The notes: a model not told the origin generated them from the letters alone. A stretch of DNA of 64,000 nucleotides from Bauldia litoralis (GCF_900104485.1 NZ_FMXQ01000004.1:387898-451897), one strand, 5' to 3'. Counted from the first letter of the stretch, positions 1-10,269 are shown. A program made the numbers and translations.

Positions 1-1652
1 GCCTTGCGGCCTTCAAGAAGGCATTGCCGGTGACGCTTGCCCGGGTCCGCGACCGCTATGGCGAGCTCTTCGAGGCGGCACCGTCGCTGACCTCGAAGCT
101 CGGCAGCCTCGTCTTCACCGGCGACGATGACGATCCCGATACGCTGAACACGCTTGAGGGTCTCGGATTCCGCACGCCGGAGCAGGTGAGCCGGACGATC
201 CGCACCTGGCACTATGGCCGCTATCCGGCGACGCGCTCGACGGCGGCGCGCGAGCGGCTGACCGAATTCGTGCCGGCATTGCTCGAGACGCTGGCAACCA
301 CCGACAATGCCGATGCCGCGCTGGCCGCCTTCGACCGCTTCCTGTCGCGGCTGCCCGCCGGCGTCCAGCTCTTCTCGCTGCTGACTTCCAATCCGTCCCT
401 GCTTGGCCTGCTGGCGACGATGATGGCTTCGGCGCCGCGGATGACCGAGGTCGTGGTCCACCGCGCCCATGTGCTCGATGCGCTGATCGAGCCGGCTTTT
501 TTCGGCCGGGTGCCAAGCCGCGAGACCCTTGAGCCGCGTCTTGCCGCCAGTCTGGAGGAGGCGCCCGACTACGAGGATATTCTCGACCGCGCCCGGATCT
601 TCGGCCAGGAGCAGGCCTTCCTGATCGGTGTCCGGGTGCTGGCCGGCACCCTTGATGCCGGTCGCGCCGGTATCGCCTTCACCGACCTGGCGGACGTGCT
701 GGTGTCGGCGCTGTTCGACGCCGCTCGCCGCGAGTTCGAGTCGATCCACGGCAAGATCGCCAGGGGCAAAGTGGCTGTCGTCGCCATGGGTAAGCTGGGC
801 GGCCGTGAGATGACCGCCGCCTCCGACCTCGACCTGATCTTCCTCTATGACTTCGACGAGAAGGCGTCGGAATCGAGCGGCGACCGGCCGCTGGCGGCGG
901 CGCAGTATTTCGCCCGCCTGACCCAGCGGCTTCTGGCGGCATTGTCGGCGCCGACCGCCGAGGGGACGCTTTACGAAGTCGACTTCCGGCTTCGGCCGTC
1001 GGGCAATGCCGGGCCGCTGGCGACCCATATCGATGCCTTCGCCACCTACCAGGCCAAGGACGCCTGGACCTGGGAGCACATGGCGCTGACGCGTGCCCGG
1101 CCGATCGCCGGCGACAAGGCGCTGATGACGCGGGCGGCGAAGGAAATTGCCGGCGCGCTGGCGCAGAAGCGGCAGCCGAAGAAGACCCGCGCCAGCATCC
1201 TCGACATGCGGGCCCTGCTGGAGGAGGAAAAGGGCGGCGGCGGCGCCTGGGATCTCAAGCAGGCGCCGGGCGGACTGATCGATATCGAGTTTATCGCCCA
1301 GTATCTGCAACTGACCCGCGGCGTGCAGCATCCGGAGATCCTGTCGACTGAAACCGAGGCGTCGCTCGCCGCCGCCACCAAGGCCGGCGTCCTGTCGCGG
1401 GGAGACTCCGAGATACTGCTGCCTGCGCTGCGTCTCCATCAGACTCTGATGCAGATCCTGCGGTTGTGCGTCGAGGAGCCTTTCGATCCGGAAAAAGTAC
1501 CGCGCGGGATGCTTGAGCTGCTGGCGCGGGCGGCGGCCATGCCGGACTTTGCCCGGCTCGACCATCATCTGCGCGAGACCGAGGCGGCGGTCCGCGCCTG
1601 TTTCGAGCGGCTGATCGGCCCGTTGTCGGCGGCATCGGAGCAAACCGAATGA
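1..1652 (+). CDS. glnE: Glutamine synthetase adenylyltransferase/deadenylyltransferase, C-terminal part (5' end outside window)
   Basis: GlnE adds and removes AMP on glutamine synthetase under PII control, tuning ammonia assimilation in the cytoplasm. The frame is open back to base 3 without a start, so only about 549 C-terminal residues are visible; the full alphaproteobacterial enzyme is near 950-1000 residues. The nucleotidyltransferase signature of the C-terminal (adenylylating) half lies at about bases 780-850: MGKLGG followed by SDLDLIFLYDF, with the paired metal-binding aspartates. A second conserved block, APGGLIDIEF, follows near base 1265. The stop overlaps the next start as ATGA, so the downstream exported protein is probably translationally coupled. 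From the family, the missing N-terminal half would carry the deadenylylating domain. Confidence 0.95.
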   Translation, partial: LAAFKKALPVTLARVRDRYGELFEAAPSLTSKLGSLVFTGDDDDPDTLNTLEGLGFRTPEQVSRTIRTWHYGRYPATRSTAARERLTEFVPALLETLATTDNADAALAAFDRFLSRLPAGVQLFSLLTSNPSLLGLLATMMASAPRMTEVVVHRAHVLDALIEPAFFGRVPSRETLEPRLAASLEEAPDYEDILDRARIFGQEQAFLIGVRVLAGTLDAGRAGIAFTDLADVLVSALFDAARREFESIHGKIARGKVAVVAMGKLGGREMTAASDLDLIFLYDFDEKASESSGDRPLAAAQYFARLTQRLLAALSAPTAEGTLYEVDFRLRPSGNAGPLATHIDAFATYQAKDAWTWEHMALTRARPIAGDKALMTRAAKEIAGALAQKRQPKKTRASILDMRALLEEEKGGGGAWDLKQAPGGLIDIEFIAQYLQLTRGVQHPEILSTETEASLAAATKAGVLSRGDSEILLPALRLHQTLMQILRLCVEEPFDPEKVPRGMLELLARAAAMPDFARLDHHLRETEAAVRACFERLIGPLSAASEQTE

Positions 1653-2164
1653 GGCGGCCGACCGGGTTGCTGGCGCTGGCCATGGTCGCGGCGCCGCTCG
1701 GCGCGACCGCCAGCGCGGCGCCGGTCTGGCATTTCTATTCCGAGGACCCGTCCTTTGCCTTTCTGGCGGTGGTGGATGAATCCGAGGTCGGTGAGGCGGA
1801 AGCCTATTATGCCTTCTCGATGAGTTGCTCCGCGACCCGCGACTGGACGATGCGGGTAGCCGGGCTCAACCATGTCGAACTCGGGGCGGCGATCGCCCGT
1901 AACGAGCCGCCGGGCTTCTCGATGCTCTTCGATGGCGCCGCCGACGGCCTGTTCAGCCAGTATTATCCCGACCTCAATTTCGGGGAGATGTGGGGCGAGT
2001 GGGAGTATGTCGCGCGCTGGTCGCCCGGCGTCCTCGACCTGATGCTTGCCGCCGACGCGATCCGCATGACCGGCCCCGGCATCGACACGACGCTGACCGA
2101 TCGGGGCAGGACGGAAGCGGTGGGGGCGTTCCAGGCTGCCTGTGGCGCGATCGCCGGCGGCTGA
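1649..2164 (+). CDS. Small exported protein of unknown function
   Basis: I do not recognise this 171-residue protein. Residues 1-23 are a clear signal peptide: two arginines at the start, a hydrophobic core, and likely cleavage after ASA. It should therefore act in the periplasm. The mature part contains just two cysteines, one in SMSCSAT and one near the C-terminus in QAACGAI. That pattern fits a structural disulfide, as in several small rhizobial secreted proteins. Its ATG sits inside the ATGA stop overlap with glnE, so expression probably follows glnE, although no functional link to nitrogen control is obvious. It ends 12 bases from the convergent sensor kinase gene. Confidence 0.75.
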   Translation: MRRPTGLLALAMVAAPLGATASAAPVWHFYSEDPSFAFLAVVDESEVGEAEAYYAFSMSCSATRDWTMRVAGLNHVELGAAIARNEPPGFSMLFDGAADGLFSQYYPDLNFGEMWGEWEYVARWSPGVLDLMLAADAIRMTGPGIDTTLTDRGRTEAVGAFQAACGAIAGG

Positions 2165-2176
2165 GCGCGGGGTATC

Positions 2177-4522
2177 CTACGCGCCGGTGGAACGGGGGTG
2201 GCTGCCGGCATCGACCGGCAGGCGCACCGAGACGATGGTGCCGTGGCCCTCGCGCGACCGGATGCGGATCGAACCGCCATGGAGTTCGGTCAGCGAGGTG
2301 GTGATCGCCAGGCCGAGCCCAGAGCCCTGGTGGCTCTTGGTGAACTGGTTGCTGACCTGTTCGAACGGACGTCCGAGCTTTGCAAGCGAGGTCGAGGAGA
2401 TGCCGATGCCGGTATCCTCGACCGAGAAGGTGACCGCGGTGCCGGTCGTGCGGGCGCGCACGGTGATCTCTCCCTCCAGCGTGAACTTCACGGCGTTCGA
2501 CAGGAGGTTGAGCATGATCTGCTTGAGCGCCTTGCGGTCGCCGCGCATCCGCAGGTTCTTCCCGATATCCGTCACGACCTTGATGTTGCGCGCATCGGCC
2601 TGTGCCTGGACGATGCGGATCGACTCCTCGACCAGATCGTCGAGAACCAGGTCCTCCAGCGTCAGCGCCATGCGGCCGGCCTCGATCCGCGACATGTCGA
2701 GAATGTCGTCGATGACGCCGAGCAGGTAGGCGCCGCTCTGGTTGATGTCCTTGCAATATTCGCCGTATTTGGCCGAGCCGAGCGGGCCGAACATACCCGA
2801 CTGCATGACTTCCGAAAAGCCGATGATGGCGTTGAGCGGGGTCCGCAATTCGTGGCTGATATTGGCCAGGAATTCCGACTTGGCGCGGTTCGCCCCTTCG
2901 GCCCGGTCCTTTTCCTCGGCGTATTTCTCAGCGAGCTCGACCATCTGCTGGGCCTGCATCTCGAGCTTCTGGCGTGACTGGCGAAGGTCGGCGATGGTCG
3001 CCATCAGGCGGCGCTCCCCGTCGATCAGTTTGGCTTCGTGGCGCTTGAGCTGGGTGATGTCGGTGCCGATCGAGACGAAGCCGCCATCCTTGGTGCGGCG
3101 CTCGTTGATCTGCAGCCAGCGGCCGTCCTCCAACTGGAGTTCGAAGCTGCGCGCCCCTTCCTCGGGCCGGCCGTCGACGACCACCTGGGCGCGGACCAGC
3201 GGCTTGCGTCCGGCGGCGATGACATCCGCATAGGGCGTGCCGGGCGCCAGCGCCGAATCCGGCATGCCGTGAAGCTGCTGGTATTTCGAGTTGCACATGA
3301 CGAGGCGGTTGTCGGCGTCCCACAATACGAAGGCCTCGGAGATCGTCTCGATCGCGTCGCGGAGCCGGATGTCAGCGGTCTTGGACCGCTCGACCAGCCG
3401 CATCTGCTCGGTGACGTCGACGGCGATGCCGATCAGGTGCGGGCCGCCGGTGTCGCGGTCGACGAGTTCGGCGCGGGCCCGTAGCCACACCCAGCGTCCG
3501 TCGGCATGGCGCATCCGGAACATCTGGTCGACCGTCGCCTCGCCGGCCTCGTAGAGCGATTCCGCCAGCGCCATCAGGTCGCCGTCGTCGGGGTGCATCA
3601 GGTTGGAGACTTCGCCGAAGCCGATCAGCGCATCACGCGGTTCGAGGCCGATGATCTCGAACATCGATCGCGACCAGAACATGCGGCCGCTGGCGAGGTC
3701 CCAGTCCCAGAGCCCGCAACGGCCGCGCATCAGCGCGGTCTCGCTGCGCGCCTGGGTTTCCGAGTAGATCTCGTCGGCTTCCACCGCGCGGCTTGCCTGG
3801 GCGAAGTAGCCGTAGAGGATGACCAGCAGGATCGCGCTGGTCCCCATGAAGATGGCGACGTTGAGCGAGACGTCGGCGCGCCAGCTCGAATAGACGCTGG
3901 CCAGCGGCGCGATCACGGCGACATCGCCGGCGCCGCCCTCGAGATGATGGACGGTTGCCAGGGCCGGGGTGCCGTCGGCCAGCGAAATCTCGAGGACGCC
4001 GGCGCGGACGCCGAAGATCGTCAGCGGCTGGGTTTCGCCGAGGATGCGGACGAGGGGGAGGCCCTCGAACTCCGCATTGCGGGGGGCGGTGGCGACGACG
4101 AGGCCATCGTGGTCGGTGACGTAGATCATCCGGCCGTTGTTGGTCGCGCTGCTCGGCAGCGTCGCCGAAAGCGTCGCGCGGATTGCGTCGGTATCGGCGG
4201 CGGTCTCGCCGGGATGAGCCTTGTCGAGGGCGCTCGACAGAACGGCGGCGATCAGGCCCATCGTCTCGCGGGCGTCGTATTCGCGCTCCGCCTTGTGCTG
4301 ATACAGTTCGACGAAACGCGCGGCGCCGACGATCAGCAGGAAGATGACGATGAGGATCGGAATAAGTCGGCGAAGCAGGGGCTCCGCCGCGAGCAGCTTC
4401 TCATAGGCGGGATGGGCGAGAAGTTTTGCATGGCCTGAGATCGCAGCTTTTTTCGGAAGCCTGATCCCGGACAAAGTTGATTGCTTCGCGACAGATGGCT
4501 CGACTGCCCCTGCCCGCGCCAT
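2177..4522 (-). CDS. PAS-domain membrane sensor histidine kinase, PleC-like
   Basis: This 781-residue protein is a membrane-bound two-component kinase. Membrane segments at about 53-72 and 222-240 bracket a periplasmic sensor of roughly 150 residues. Then come a PAS/PAC domain at about 265-375, a second PAS at about 385-500, a HisKA domain with the phospho-accepting His557 in SHELRTPLNA, and a HATPase domain with N, G1 (DTGIGI) and G2 (GSGLGL) boxes up to about 770. There is no receiver domain. The run after the His (FSEVMQSGMFGPLG, DILDMSRIEAGRM) resembles PleC/DivJ kinases, which set DivK phosphorylation and so CtrA activity in the alphaproteobacterial cell cycle. That assignment is inference. 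No response regulator gene is adjacent. The 3' end faces the glnE cluster. Confidence 0.85.
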   Translation of the reverse strand: MARAGAVEPSVAKQSTLSGIRLPKKAAISGHAKLLAHPAYEKLLAAEPLLRRLIPILIVIFLLIVGAARFVELYQHKAEREYDARETMGLIAAVLSSALDKAHPGETAADTDAIRATLSATLPSSATNNGRMIYVTDHDGLVVATAPRNAEFEGLPLVRILGETQPLTIFGVRAGVLEISLADGTPALATVHHLEGGAGDVAVIAPLASVYSSWRADVSLNVAIFMGTSAILLVILYGYFAQASRAVEADEIYSETQARSETALMRGRCGLWDWDLASGRMFWSRSMFEIIGLEPRDALIGFGEVSNLMHPDDGDLMALAESLYEAGEATVDQMFRMRHADGRWVWLRARAELVDRDTGGPHLIGIAVDVTEQMRLVERSKTADIRLRDAIETISEAFVLWDADNRLVMCNSKYQQLHGMPDSALAPGTPYADVIAAGRKPLVRAQVVVDGRPEEGARSFELQLEDGRWLQINERRTKDGGFVSIGTDITQLKRHEAKLIDGERRLMATIADLRQSRQKLEMQAQQMVELAEKYAEEKDRAEGANRAKSEFLANISHELRTPLNAIIGFSEVMQSGMFGPLGSAKYGEYCKDINQSGAYLLGVIDDILDMSRIEAGRMALTLEDLVLDDLVEESIRIVQAQADARNIKVVTDIGKNLRMRGDRKALKQIMLNLLSNAVKFTLEGEITVRARTTGTAVTFSVEDTGIGISSTSLAKLGRPFEQVSNQFTKSHQGSGLGLAITTSLTELHGGSIRIRSREGHGTIVSVRLPVDAGSHPRSTGA

Positions 4523-4705
4523 GCGAGACCCCCTCGGTCTTGTGTCAATTGAATCCAGAGAACGCCACGCCCCGAATCACTTCATTTGAATCGAGGCGAA
4601 TCGCCATGTCCATAGCAATTAATTAAAATTTTACACTTTGGGCGAAGGCCGACTCCACGAGGGTCTTCCGCCATGGCGTCGACTGTCGTGAACCCGGAAA
4701 TTCCG

Positions 4706-4730
4706 GCCAGCGGAGGACGACTCCGCTGGC
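4706..4730 (-). terminator. Stem-loop just after pepN, possible terminator
   Basis: A perfect 10-bp inverted repeat (GCCAGCGGAG and its complement) with a 5-base loop lies 8 bases past the pepN stop. No T run follows on the minus strand, so it may be a weak terminator or a 3'-end stabiliser. The AT-rich stretch at about 4617-4635, between pepN and the kinase gene, could hold the kinase promoter, but I cannot place its hexamers. Confidence 0.45.
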
Positions 4731-4737
4731 TCTTCGC

Positions 4738-7371
4738 CTACGCCAGGGTGCGGGTGACGATGTCGCGCGTGTCGGATGACAGGCTGTCGCTCGCCGCGAT
4801 CCGGCGGAGCGCCTTTTCGGCCAGCGCCCGGCGGCCGGCCTCAAGCGCCTTCCACGACCGGAAGCTGACGAGGAGGCGCGCCGCGGTCTGCGGATTCCGC
4901 TTGTCGAGGTCGAGAACGAAGTCGGCGAAGAAATCGTAGCCCGCGCCGTCGGGGCGATTGAACTGCGTCTGGTTGCTGCCGGCGAAGCCGCCGATCAGGG
5001 CGCGGATGCGGTTCGGGTTGGTCAGCGAAAAGGCGGGATGCGTAGTCAGTGCCTTGACCCGGTCCAGTGTCGTTTCGAGCGGCACGACGGCCTCCAGCAT
5101 CAGCCACTTGTCGAGCCCCAACGGGTCGTCGCGGTAGCGGTCCTGGAAGGTCTCAAGCGCCGCGATCCGTTCCTCGAAGCCGTTGCTGGCGAGGATCGAC
5201 AGGGCGGCGAGACGGTCGGTCATGTTGTCGGCGCTCTCGAAGCGGGCAACGACACGGCCGATGGCCTCCGGCGCAGCCTGGCCGACGGTCAACGCCAGCG
5301 CGGCATTGGCGAGGGCGCGACGGCCGGCGGAGGCGGCGTCCGGGCTGTAATCCCCGACGTTGCCAGTCCGTTCGGCCAGTTCCGCGAGCCGCTTGCCGAT
5401 CCGGCTCGCCACCATCGCCATCAGGCGTTTGCGGGCGCCGGCGATTGCGGCGGGATCGACATCGTGGCCGATCTCGCGAGCGATGTCGGCTTCGCCCGGA
5501 AGCTGGAGGATCTGGGCGCGGAATGCCGGTTCCAGGCTGTCGTCCTCGGCGACCTCGGCGAGCGCGTCGACGAAGGCCGGGTCGAGCTTCGATTGCGCGC
5601 CCGAGCGGACCGCGGCGGTCTCGGCGATCAGGGTCTGGATCGCGATCTGTTGCGAGGCGCGCCAGCGATTGAAGGCGTCGGCGTCGGTTCGCAACAGGAA
5701 GAGCTGGTCGGTCTGCGACAGGCCGGTGGCGATCTTGACCGGCGCGGAGAAGCCGCGGAGCAGGGAGGGCACCGGCGGGGCGGAGACGCCCTCGAAGACG
5801 ATCGTCTGCGCGGCCTCGGTGAGATGGATCACGTCATCCTCGACGCCGCCGCCGGTGGCGCTGGTAAAGGCGAGGTCGGCGCCGTTCGGACCGACAAGGC
5901 CGAAGCGAACGGGAATGTGCATCGGGCTCTTGGTCTGCTGGCCGGGCGTCGGCGGAATCGATTGCTTGAGCGACAGGGAATAGGTCTGCCGCCGGGCGTC
6001 GTAGCGGCCTTCGGCCGTCACCTCCGGCGTGCCGGCCTGCGAGTACCAGAGCTTGAACTGGGAGAGGTCCTTGCCCGTGGCGTCGGCGAAGCTGGCGAGG
6101 AAATCCTCGATCGTCACCGCCTGGCCGTCGTGGCGCTCGAAATAGAGGTCCATGCCGGCGCGGAAGCCGTCCTCGCCGAGGATCGCCTTCAGCATGCGGA
6201 TGACCTCGGCGCCCTTGTCGTAGACCGTCGCGGTATAGAAGTTGTTGATCTCGCTGTAGACCTCCGGCCGGACCGGATGGGCGAGGGGGCCGGCATCCTC
6301 GGGAAACTGGCGGGCGAGCAGGGTGCGGACATCGGCGATCCGCTTGACCCCGCGCGACCGCTCGTCGGAGGAGAATTCCTGATCGCGGAAAACGGTCAGG
6401 CCCTCCTTGAGGCAGAGCTGGAACCAGTCGCGGCAGGTGATGCGGTCGCCGGTCCAGTTGTGGAAATACTCATGCGCGATCACCGTCTCGATGCCGGCAT
6501 AGTCGGCGTCGGTGGCGATATCGGGATCGGCCAGGACGTACTTGTCGTTGAAGACGTTGAGGCCCTTGTTCTCCATCGCGCCCATGTTGAAGTCGGAGAC
6601 CGCGACGATCATGAAGATGTCGAGGTCGTATTCGCGGCCGAACGCGGTTTCGTCCCAGCGCATCGAACGCTTCAGCGCGTCCATCGCGTAGGCGCAGCGG
6701 GCTTCCTTGCCGTGCTCGCAATAGATATGGAGCGCAACCTCGCGGCCGGACATCGTCGTGAAGCTGTCCTCGACAAGGCCGAGGTCGCCGGCGACGGCGG
6801 CGAAGAGGTAGGACGGCTTTGGAAAGGGATCGTGCCAGACGGCGAAATGGCGGGTGGTGCCGGGGATGTCGCCGCCATCGATGCGATTGCCGTTGGACAG
6901 GAGCACGGGTGCTGCCGCCTTCGACGCCTCGATCCGCGTCGTGTAGACGGCCAGCACATCGGGGCGGTCGAGAAAATAGGTGATGCGGCGGAAGCCTTCG
7001 GCCTCGCACTGGGTGCAGTAGTTGCCGTTCGACAGATAGAGCCCCATCAGCTTGGTGTTGGCCTTGGGGTTGATCTCGGTGACGATCTCGAGGGTGAAGG
7101 GCTCGCGCGGCGGCGCCTTGATGGTCAGTTGCTGCGGCGTCGCCTCATAGGCGGAGGACGGAATATACTCCTCGTTGATCGAGATCGCGATCAGCTTCAC
7201 CTCGTCGCCGTCGAGCACCAGCGGCGCACCGGGCGTGTTCGGTCGCATCGCCAGTTGTGCCGTCACCTGCGTCGCCGTCGGGGCAAGGCTGAAGTCGAGC
7301 GAAACCGTATCGATGGCGTAGTCGGGGGCGCGGTAATCGCTCAGGCGGACCGGGGTCGTCTCTTTCGTCAT
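4738..7371 (-). CDS. pepN: Aminopeptidase N (M1 family zinc metallopeptidase)
   Basis: PepN removes N-terminal residues from peptides in the cytoplasm, completing intracellular protein turnover. With the start at 7371 (MTKETTPVRLSDYR) the protein has 877 residues, against about 870 for Escherichia coli PepN. A longer open frame to 7551 adds 60 low-quality residues unlike the family, so I rejected it. The zinc site is intact: HEYFH at 300-304 (His300, His304, general base Glu301) with distal Glu323 in CLKEGLTVF. The substrate-binding GAMEN motif lies just upstream in NMGAMENKGL. No strong Shine-Dalgarno precedes the ATG. A stem-loop follows the stop. It is separated from the xylose genes by a divergent gap and has no visible operon partner. 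Confidence 0.95.
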   Translation of the reverse strand: MTKETTPVRLSDYRAPDYAIDTVSLDFSLAPTATQVTAQLAMRPNTPGAPLVLDGDEVKLIAISINEEYIPSSAYEATPQQLTIKAPPREPFTLEIVTEINPKANTKLMGLYLSNGNYCTQCEAEGFRRITYFLDRPDVLAVYTTRIEASKAAAPVLLSNGNRIDGGDIPGTTRHFAVWHDPFPKPSYLFAAVAGDLGLVEDSFTTMSGREVALHIYCEHGKEARCAYAMDALKRSMRWDETAFGREYDLDIFMIVAVSDFNMGAMENKGLNVFNDKYVLADPDIATDADYAGIETVIAHEYFHNWTGDRITCRDWFQLCLKEGLTVFRDQEFSSDERSRGVKRIADVRTLLARQFPEDAGPLAHPVRPEVYSEINNFYTATVYDKGAEVIRMLKAILGEDGFRAGMDLYFERHDGQAVTIEDFLASFADATGKDLSQFKLWYSQAGTPEVTAEGRYDARRQTYSLSLKQSIPPTPGQQTKSPMHIPVRFGLVGPNGADLAFTSATGGGVEDDVIHLTEAAQTIVFEGVSAPPVPSLLRGFSAPVKIATGLSQTDQLFLLRTDADAFNRWRASQQIAIQTLIAETAAVRSGAQSKLDPAFVDALAEVAEDDSLEPAFRAQILQLPGEADIAREIGHDVDPAAIAGARKRLMAMVASRIGKRLAELAERTGNVGDYSPDAASAGRRALANAALALTVGQAAPEAIGRVVARFESADNMTDRLAALSILASNGFEERIAALETFQDRYRDDPLGLDKWLMLEAVVPLETTLDRVKALTTHPAFSLTNPNRIRALIGGFAGSNQTQFNRPDGAGYDFFADFVLDLDKRNPQTAARLLVSFRSWKALEAGRRALAEKALRRIAASDSLSSDTRDIVTRTLA

Positions 7372-7761
7372 GGGAAGCAATGCACCGTCTGGGTATGGGT
7401 GGGTGGCCGGCGGGCCGCTCAGGCATTTCGGCTCTTCTAGGGGTTTTGACGCCGCGATGCCACGGTCTCGCGCCGCCAGACCTCCGGTGGCCGGAAACCG
7501 AGCGCGGTTGACGTACGCCCCTCGACATATGCGTCGGTCGGGCAGGATCAAGCCTGCAAGCGACTACGGTGACCGACCGGCGGCGAAAGCAGGTCGCGAC
7601 CGTCGACGTATGTTTCTGGATATAAACGATTTTCTCGCCGCGCGCCGCGTCGCCGCGCGGGGAAGACTCTCACCCGAGACGACTGTCGCCGCAATCGCCT
7701 CACACGCCGAAATTGCTTTCCCGGCTTCACGGAGATATCAGGATATGAGGGAGGCATTTCA
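7372..7761. other. Divergent intergenic region pepN / LacI-type regulator
   Basis: About 390 bases without a supported gene. It must hold the pepN promoter on the minus strand and the promoter of the sugar operon on the plus strand. I see a 7-bp GC-only stem (7638-7644 with 7654-7660) and a TATAAA at 7621-7626, but no convincing -35 partner and no clear LacI-type palindromic operator. The ribosome binding site GAGGGAGG at 7747-7754 belongs to the regulator gene. Confidence 0.5.
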
Positions 7762-8787
7762 TTGGCGCGCACGACCCTGCAGGACGTGGCGAAGACCGCG
7801 GGCGTGAGCCTTGCTACGGTCGATCGCGTGTTGAACCGGCGCGCCGGCGTTCACGCCGATACCGCCGAGCGCGTCCAGCAGGCGATCGAACGGCTGAAGT
7901 ATCGCCCGGACCGGCTGGCCGCGCGGCTGGCGCGGGGGCGCGACCATCGCTTCGAATTCATCCTGCCGAGCGGTAGCAATGCCTTCATGCGCGCCCTGGA
8001 GGAAAGGGTTCGGGTCACTGCCGATCATGTCGTCGACGAGCGGGTGCGGATCGGCATCACTCATGTTGACGTCTTCGACGGCGAGGTACTGGCCGCGGCC
8101 CTCGACAATCTGCGGGGCGAGGCCGATGGCGTTGCGGTTGTCGCGCTCGACCATCCCTCGGTCTGTGAGGCGATCGACGACCTGACCCAGTCCGGCGTCA
8201 CCGTCGTCACGCTGGTTTCCGATGCGCCGCGTTCGAAGCGGGCGCATTATGTCGGTATCGACAACACGGCGGCGGGACGAACCGCCGCCAGCCTGCTTGG
8301 CCGCTTCCTCGGCGGCCGCGGCGGCAAGGTCGGGCTGATTGCCGGCTCGATGGCGCTTCGCGACCATATCGAGCGCCAGATCGGCTTCGAGCAGGTCATC
8401 GCGCGCGACTTTCCCGGCCTTCGCCTCCTGCCGATCCGCGAGGGGCGGGATGATGACGAACGGGTCGAGGCGCTGGCAGCGGCGCTGCTCGGCGAGCACG
8501 ACGACCTCGTCGGCATCTACAATGTCGGCGCCGGCAACGGCGGCGTCGTCGCGGCGCTGGAGGCCAGCGGGCGGAGTCGCGACGTGGTGTTCGTCGCGCA
8601 CGAATTGACGCCGTTTTCGCGTCGGCACCTGATCCGGGGTACGATCGACGCGATCATCAATCAGGATGCCGGCCATGAGGGACGGAGCGCCACCCGGCTG
8701 CTGATCGCCGAACGGGAGGGTATCCCGATCGACGCCGGCCAGGAGAGGATTCGCATAGATATTTTTGTCCGCGATAACGTCCCGTAG
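7762..8787 (+). CDS. LacI family transcriptional regulator of the sugar operon
   Basis: This 341-residue DNA-binding regulator has an N-terminal LacI-type helix-turn-helix (TTLQDVAKTAGVSLATVDRVLN, residues about 4-25, then a hinge near 50-60) and a periplasmic-binding-protein-like sugar domain from about 65 to 330. The start is TTG, supported by GAGGGAGG ending 7 bases upstream; no better ATG exists in frame. It is the first gene of a same-strand cluster, followed after 30 bases by xylB, so it is probably the local repressor that is released by a pentose or related sugar. The actual inducer is not shown by the sequence. It is not related to the AraC-type XylR of enterobacteria. Confidence 0.88.
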   Translation: MARTTLQDVAKTAGVSLATVDRVLNRRAGVHADTAERVQQAIERLKYRPDRLAARLARGRDHRFEFILPSGSNAFMRALEERVRVTADHVVDERVRIGITHVDVFDGEVLAAALDNLRGEADGVAVVALDHPSVCEAIDDLTQSGVTVVTLVSDAPRSKRAHYVGIDNTAAGRTAASLLGRFLGGRGGKVGLIAGSMALRDHIERQIGFEQVIARDFPGLRLLPIREGRDDDERVEALAAALLGEHDDLVGIYNVGAGNGGVVAALEASGRSRDVVFVAHELTPFSRRHLIRGTIDAIINQDAGHEGRSATRLLIAEREGIPIDAGQERIRIDIFVRDNVP

Positions 8788-8817
8788 CAAAACGGGGCGA
8801 GGGAGGAGAACGAAAAC

Positions 8818-10265
8818 ATGTATCTCGGGATCGACATTGGAACGTCTTCGCTGAAGGCGGTCCTGATCGATGACGGGCAGCGCATCGTCGGCAGCCGCTC
8901 GATGTCGCTCGACGTTTCGCGTCCGCATTCCGGCTGGTCCGAGCAGGACCCGGAAAGCTGGTGGACTGCCTGCGGCGCCGTCCTCGATGGGCTCGCCGCC
9001 GACCACCGCGCGGAGATGGCCGCCGTCAGGGGCATTGGCCTGTCCGGCCAGATGCACGGGGCGACGCTGCTCGACGAGGCCGACAAGGTCCTGCGTCCCT
9101 GCATCCTGTGGAACGACGGGCGATCGGCCGCGGAGGCCGCGGAGATCAGCACGGTCAGCGAGCGCGTCACCGGCAACATCGCGATGCCCGGGTTTACCGC
9201 GCCGAAGCTGATGTGGGTCAAGAATCACGAGCCGGAGATCTTCGCCAGGGTCCGGACCGTCCTGCTGCCGAAGGACTATGTTCGCCTCAGGCTGACTGGC
9301 GACAAGGCCAGCGACATGTCCGATTCCGCCGGCACGCTGTGGCTCGAGACCGCCAAGCGGGCGTGGTCGGACGAGATGCTGGCGCTGACCGGCATGGACC
9401 GTTCGCAGATGCCGGAATTGTTCGAGGGGAGTGCGGCGACCGGCACCCTCAACGCCGAACTCGCCAGCCGCTGGGGGATGACCGGCAAGGTCGTCGTCGC
9501 CGGCGGTGGTGGCGACAACGCGGCCTCGGGCTGTGGCGTCGGCGCCGTGGCGCCGGGCACCGGCTTCATCTCCATCGGCACCTCGGGCGTGATCTTCGTC
9601 ACCGCCGACCGCTATCGCGGCAATCCGGCCGGCGCCGTTCATGCCTTCTGCCACGCGGTTCCCGGCACCTGGCACCAGATGGGCGTGTCTCTCTCCTCGG
9701 CCGGCTGCCTCGACTGGCTCGGCCACATCCTCGAGGCCTCGCCCGGCGACCTCGTCGATGCGCTTGGCGACAAGCCCGAAGGCCCGTCGTCGATCCTCTT
9801 CCTGCCGTATCTCTCCGGCGAGCGGACGCCGCATAACGACGTCGCCATCCGCGGCGCCTTTGTCGGGCTTGACCAGGCCGACGACCGGCGGGCGATGACC
9901 CAGGCGGTGCTGGAAGGCGTCGCCTTCGCCTTCAAGGACTGCCTCGACGTGCTGACCATGCCGCTTGCCGAGCCGCGCAGGCTGCTCGCCGTCGGCGGCG
10001 GCAGCCGCTCGCGCTACTGGCTGTCGACGATCGCCACCATCCTCGGCATGCCGATCGCGGTTCCCGAGGACGGCGATTTCGGCGCCGCCTTCGGCGCCGC
10101 GCGGCTTGGCCTGATCGCGGCGGAAGACGCCGACCCGTTCGCGGTCTGCGCCCCGCCGGCCATTCGCGAGACGATCGACCCGATTGCCGGGCTGTCGGAG
10201 TCCTATGCCGCAGCCCATGCCACCTATTGTGACCTTTACCCAGCCATCAAGGAGGCGATGCCCCG

Positions 10266-10269
<4 letters not shown>
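8818..10269 (+). CDS. xylB: Xylulokinase (FGGY family)
   Basis: XylB phosphorylates D-xylulose with ATP to D-xylulose 5-phosphate, which enters the pentose phosphate pathway. The 483-residue protein has the FGGY fold: an N-terminal phosphate-binding segment [14 protein letters not shown], the substrate contact [13 protein letters not shown] near residue 80, and [12 protein letters not shown] with the catalytic Asp233, the same number as in E. coli XylB. The C-terminal half carries the sugar-kinase loop [13 protein letters not shown] strong AGGGAGGAGA sits 8 bases before the ATG. Its stop overlaps the xylA start as ATGA at 10266-10269, so kinase and isomerase are translationally coupled. The gene order xylB-xylA and the LacI regulator upstream make xylose use the most economical reading. 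Confidence 0.95.

Noticed and set aside
5038-7440. An 800-codon plus-strand open frame opposite pepN
   Set aside because: Antisense shadow rich in Arg, Gly, Val and Asp; pepN has an intact zinc site and length.
7759-10218. An 819-codon open frame on the minus strand opposite the LacI and xylB genes
   Set aside because: It has strongly biased, low-complexity composition, no recognisable motif, and lies opposite two well-supported genes; high GC content creates such frames.
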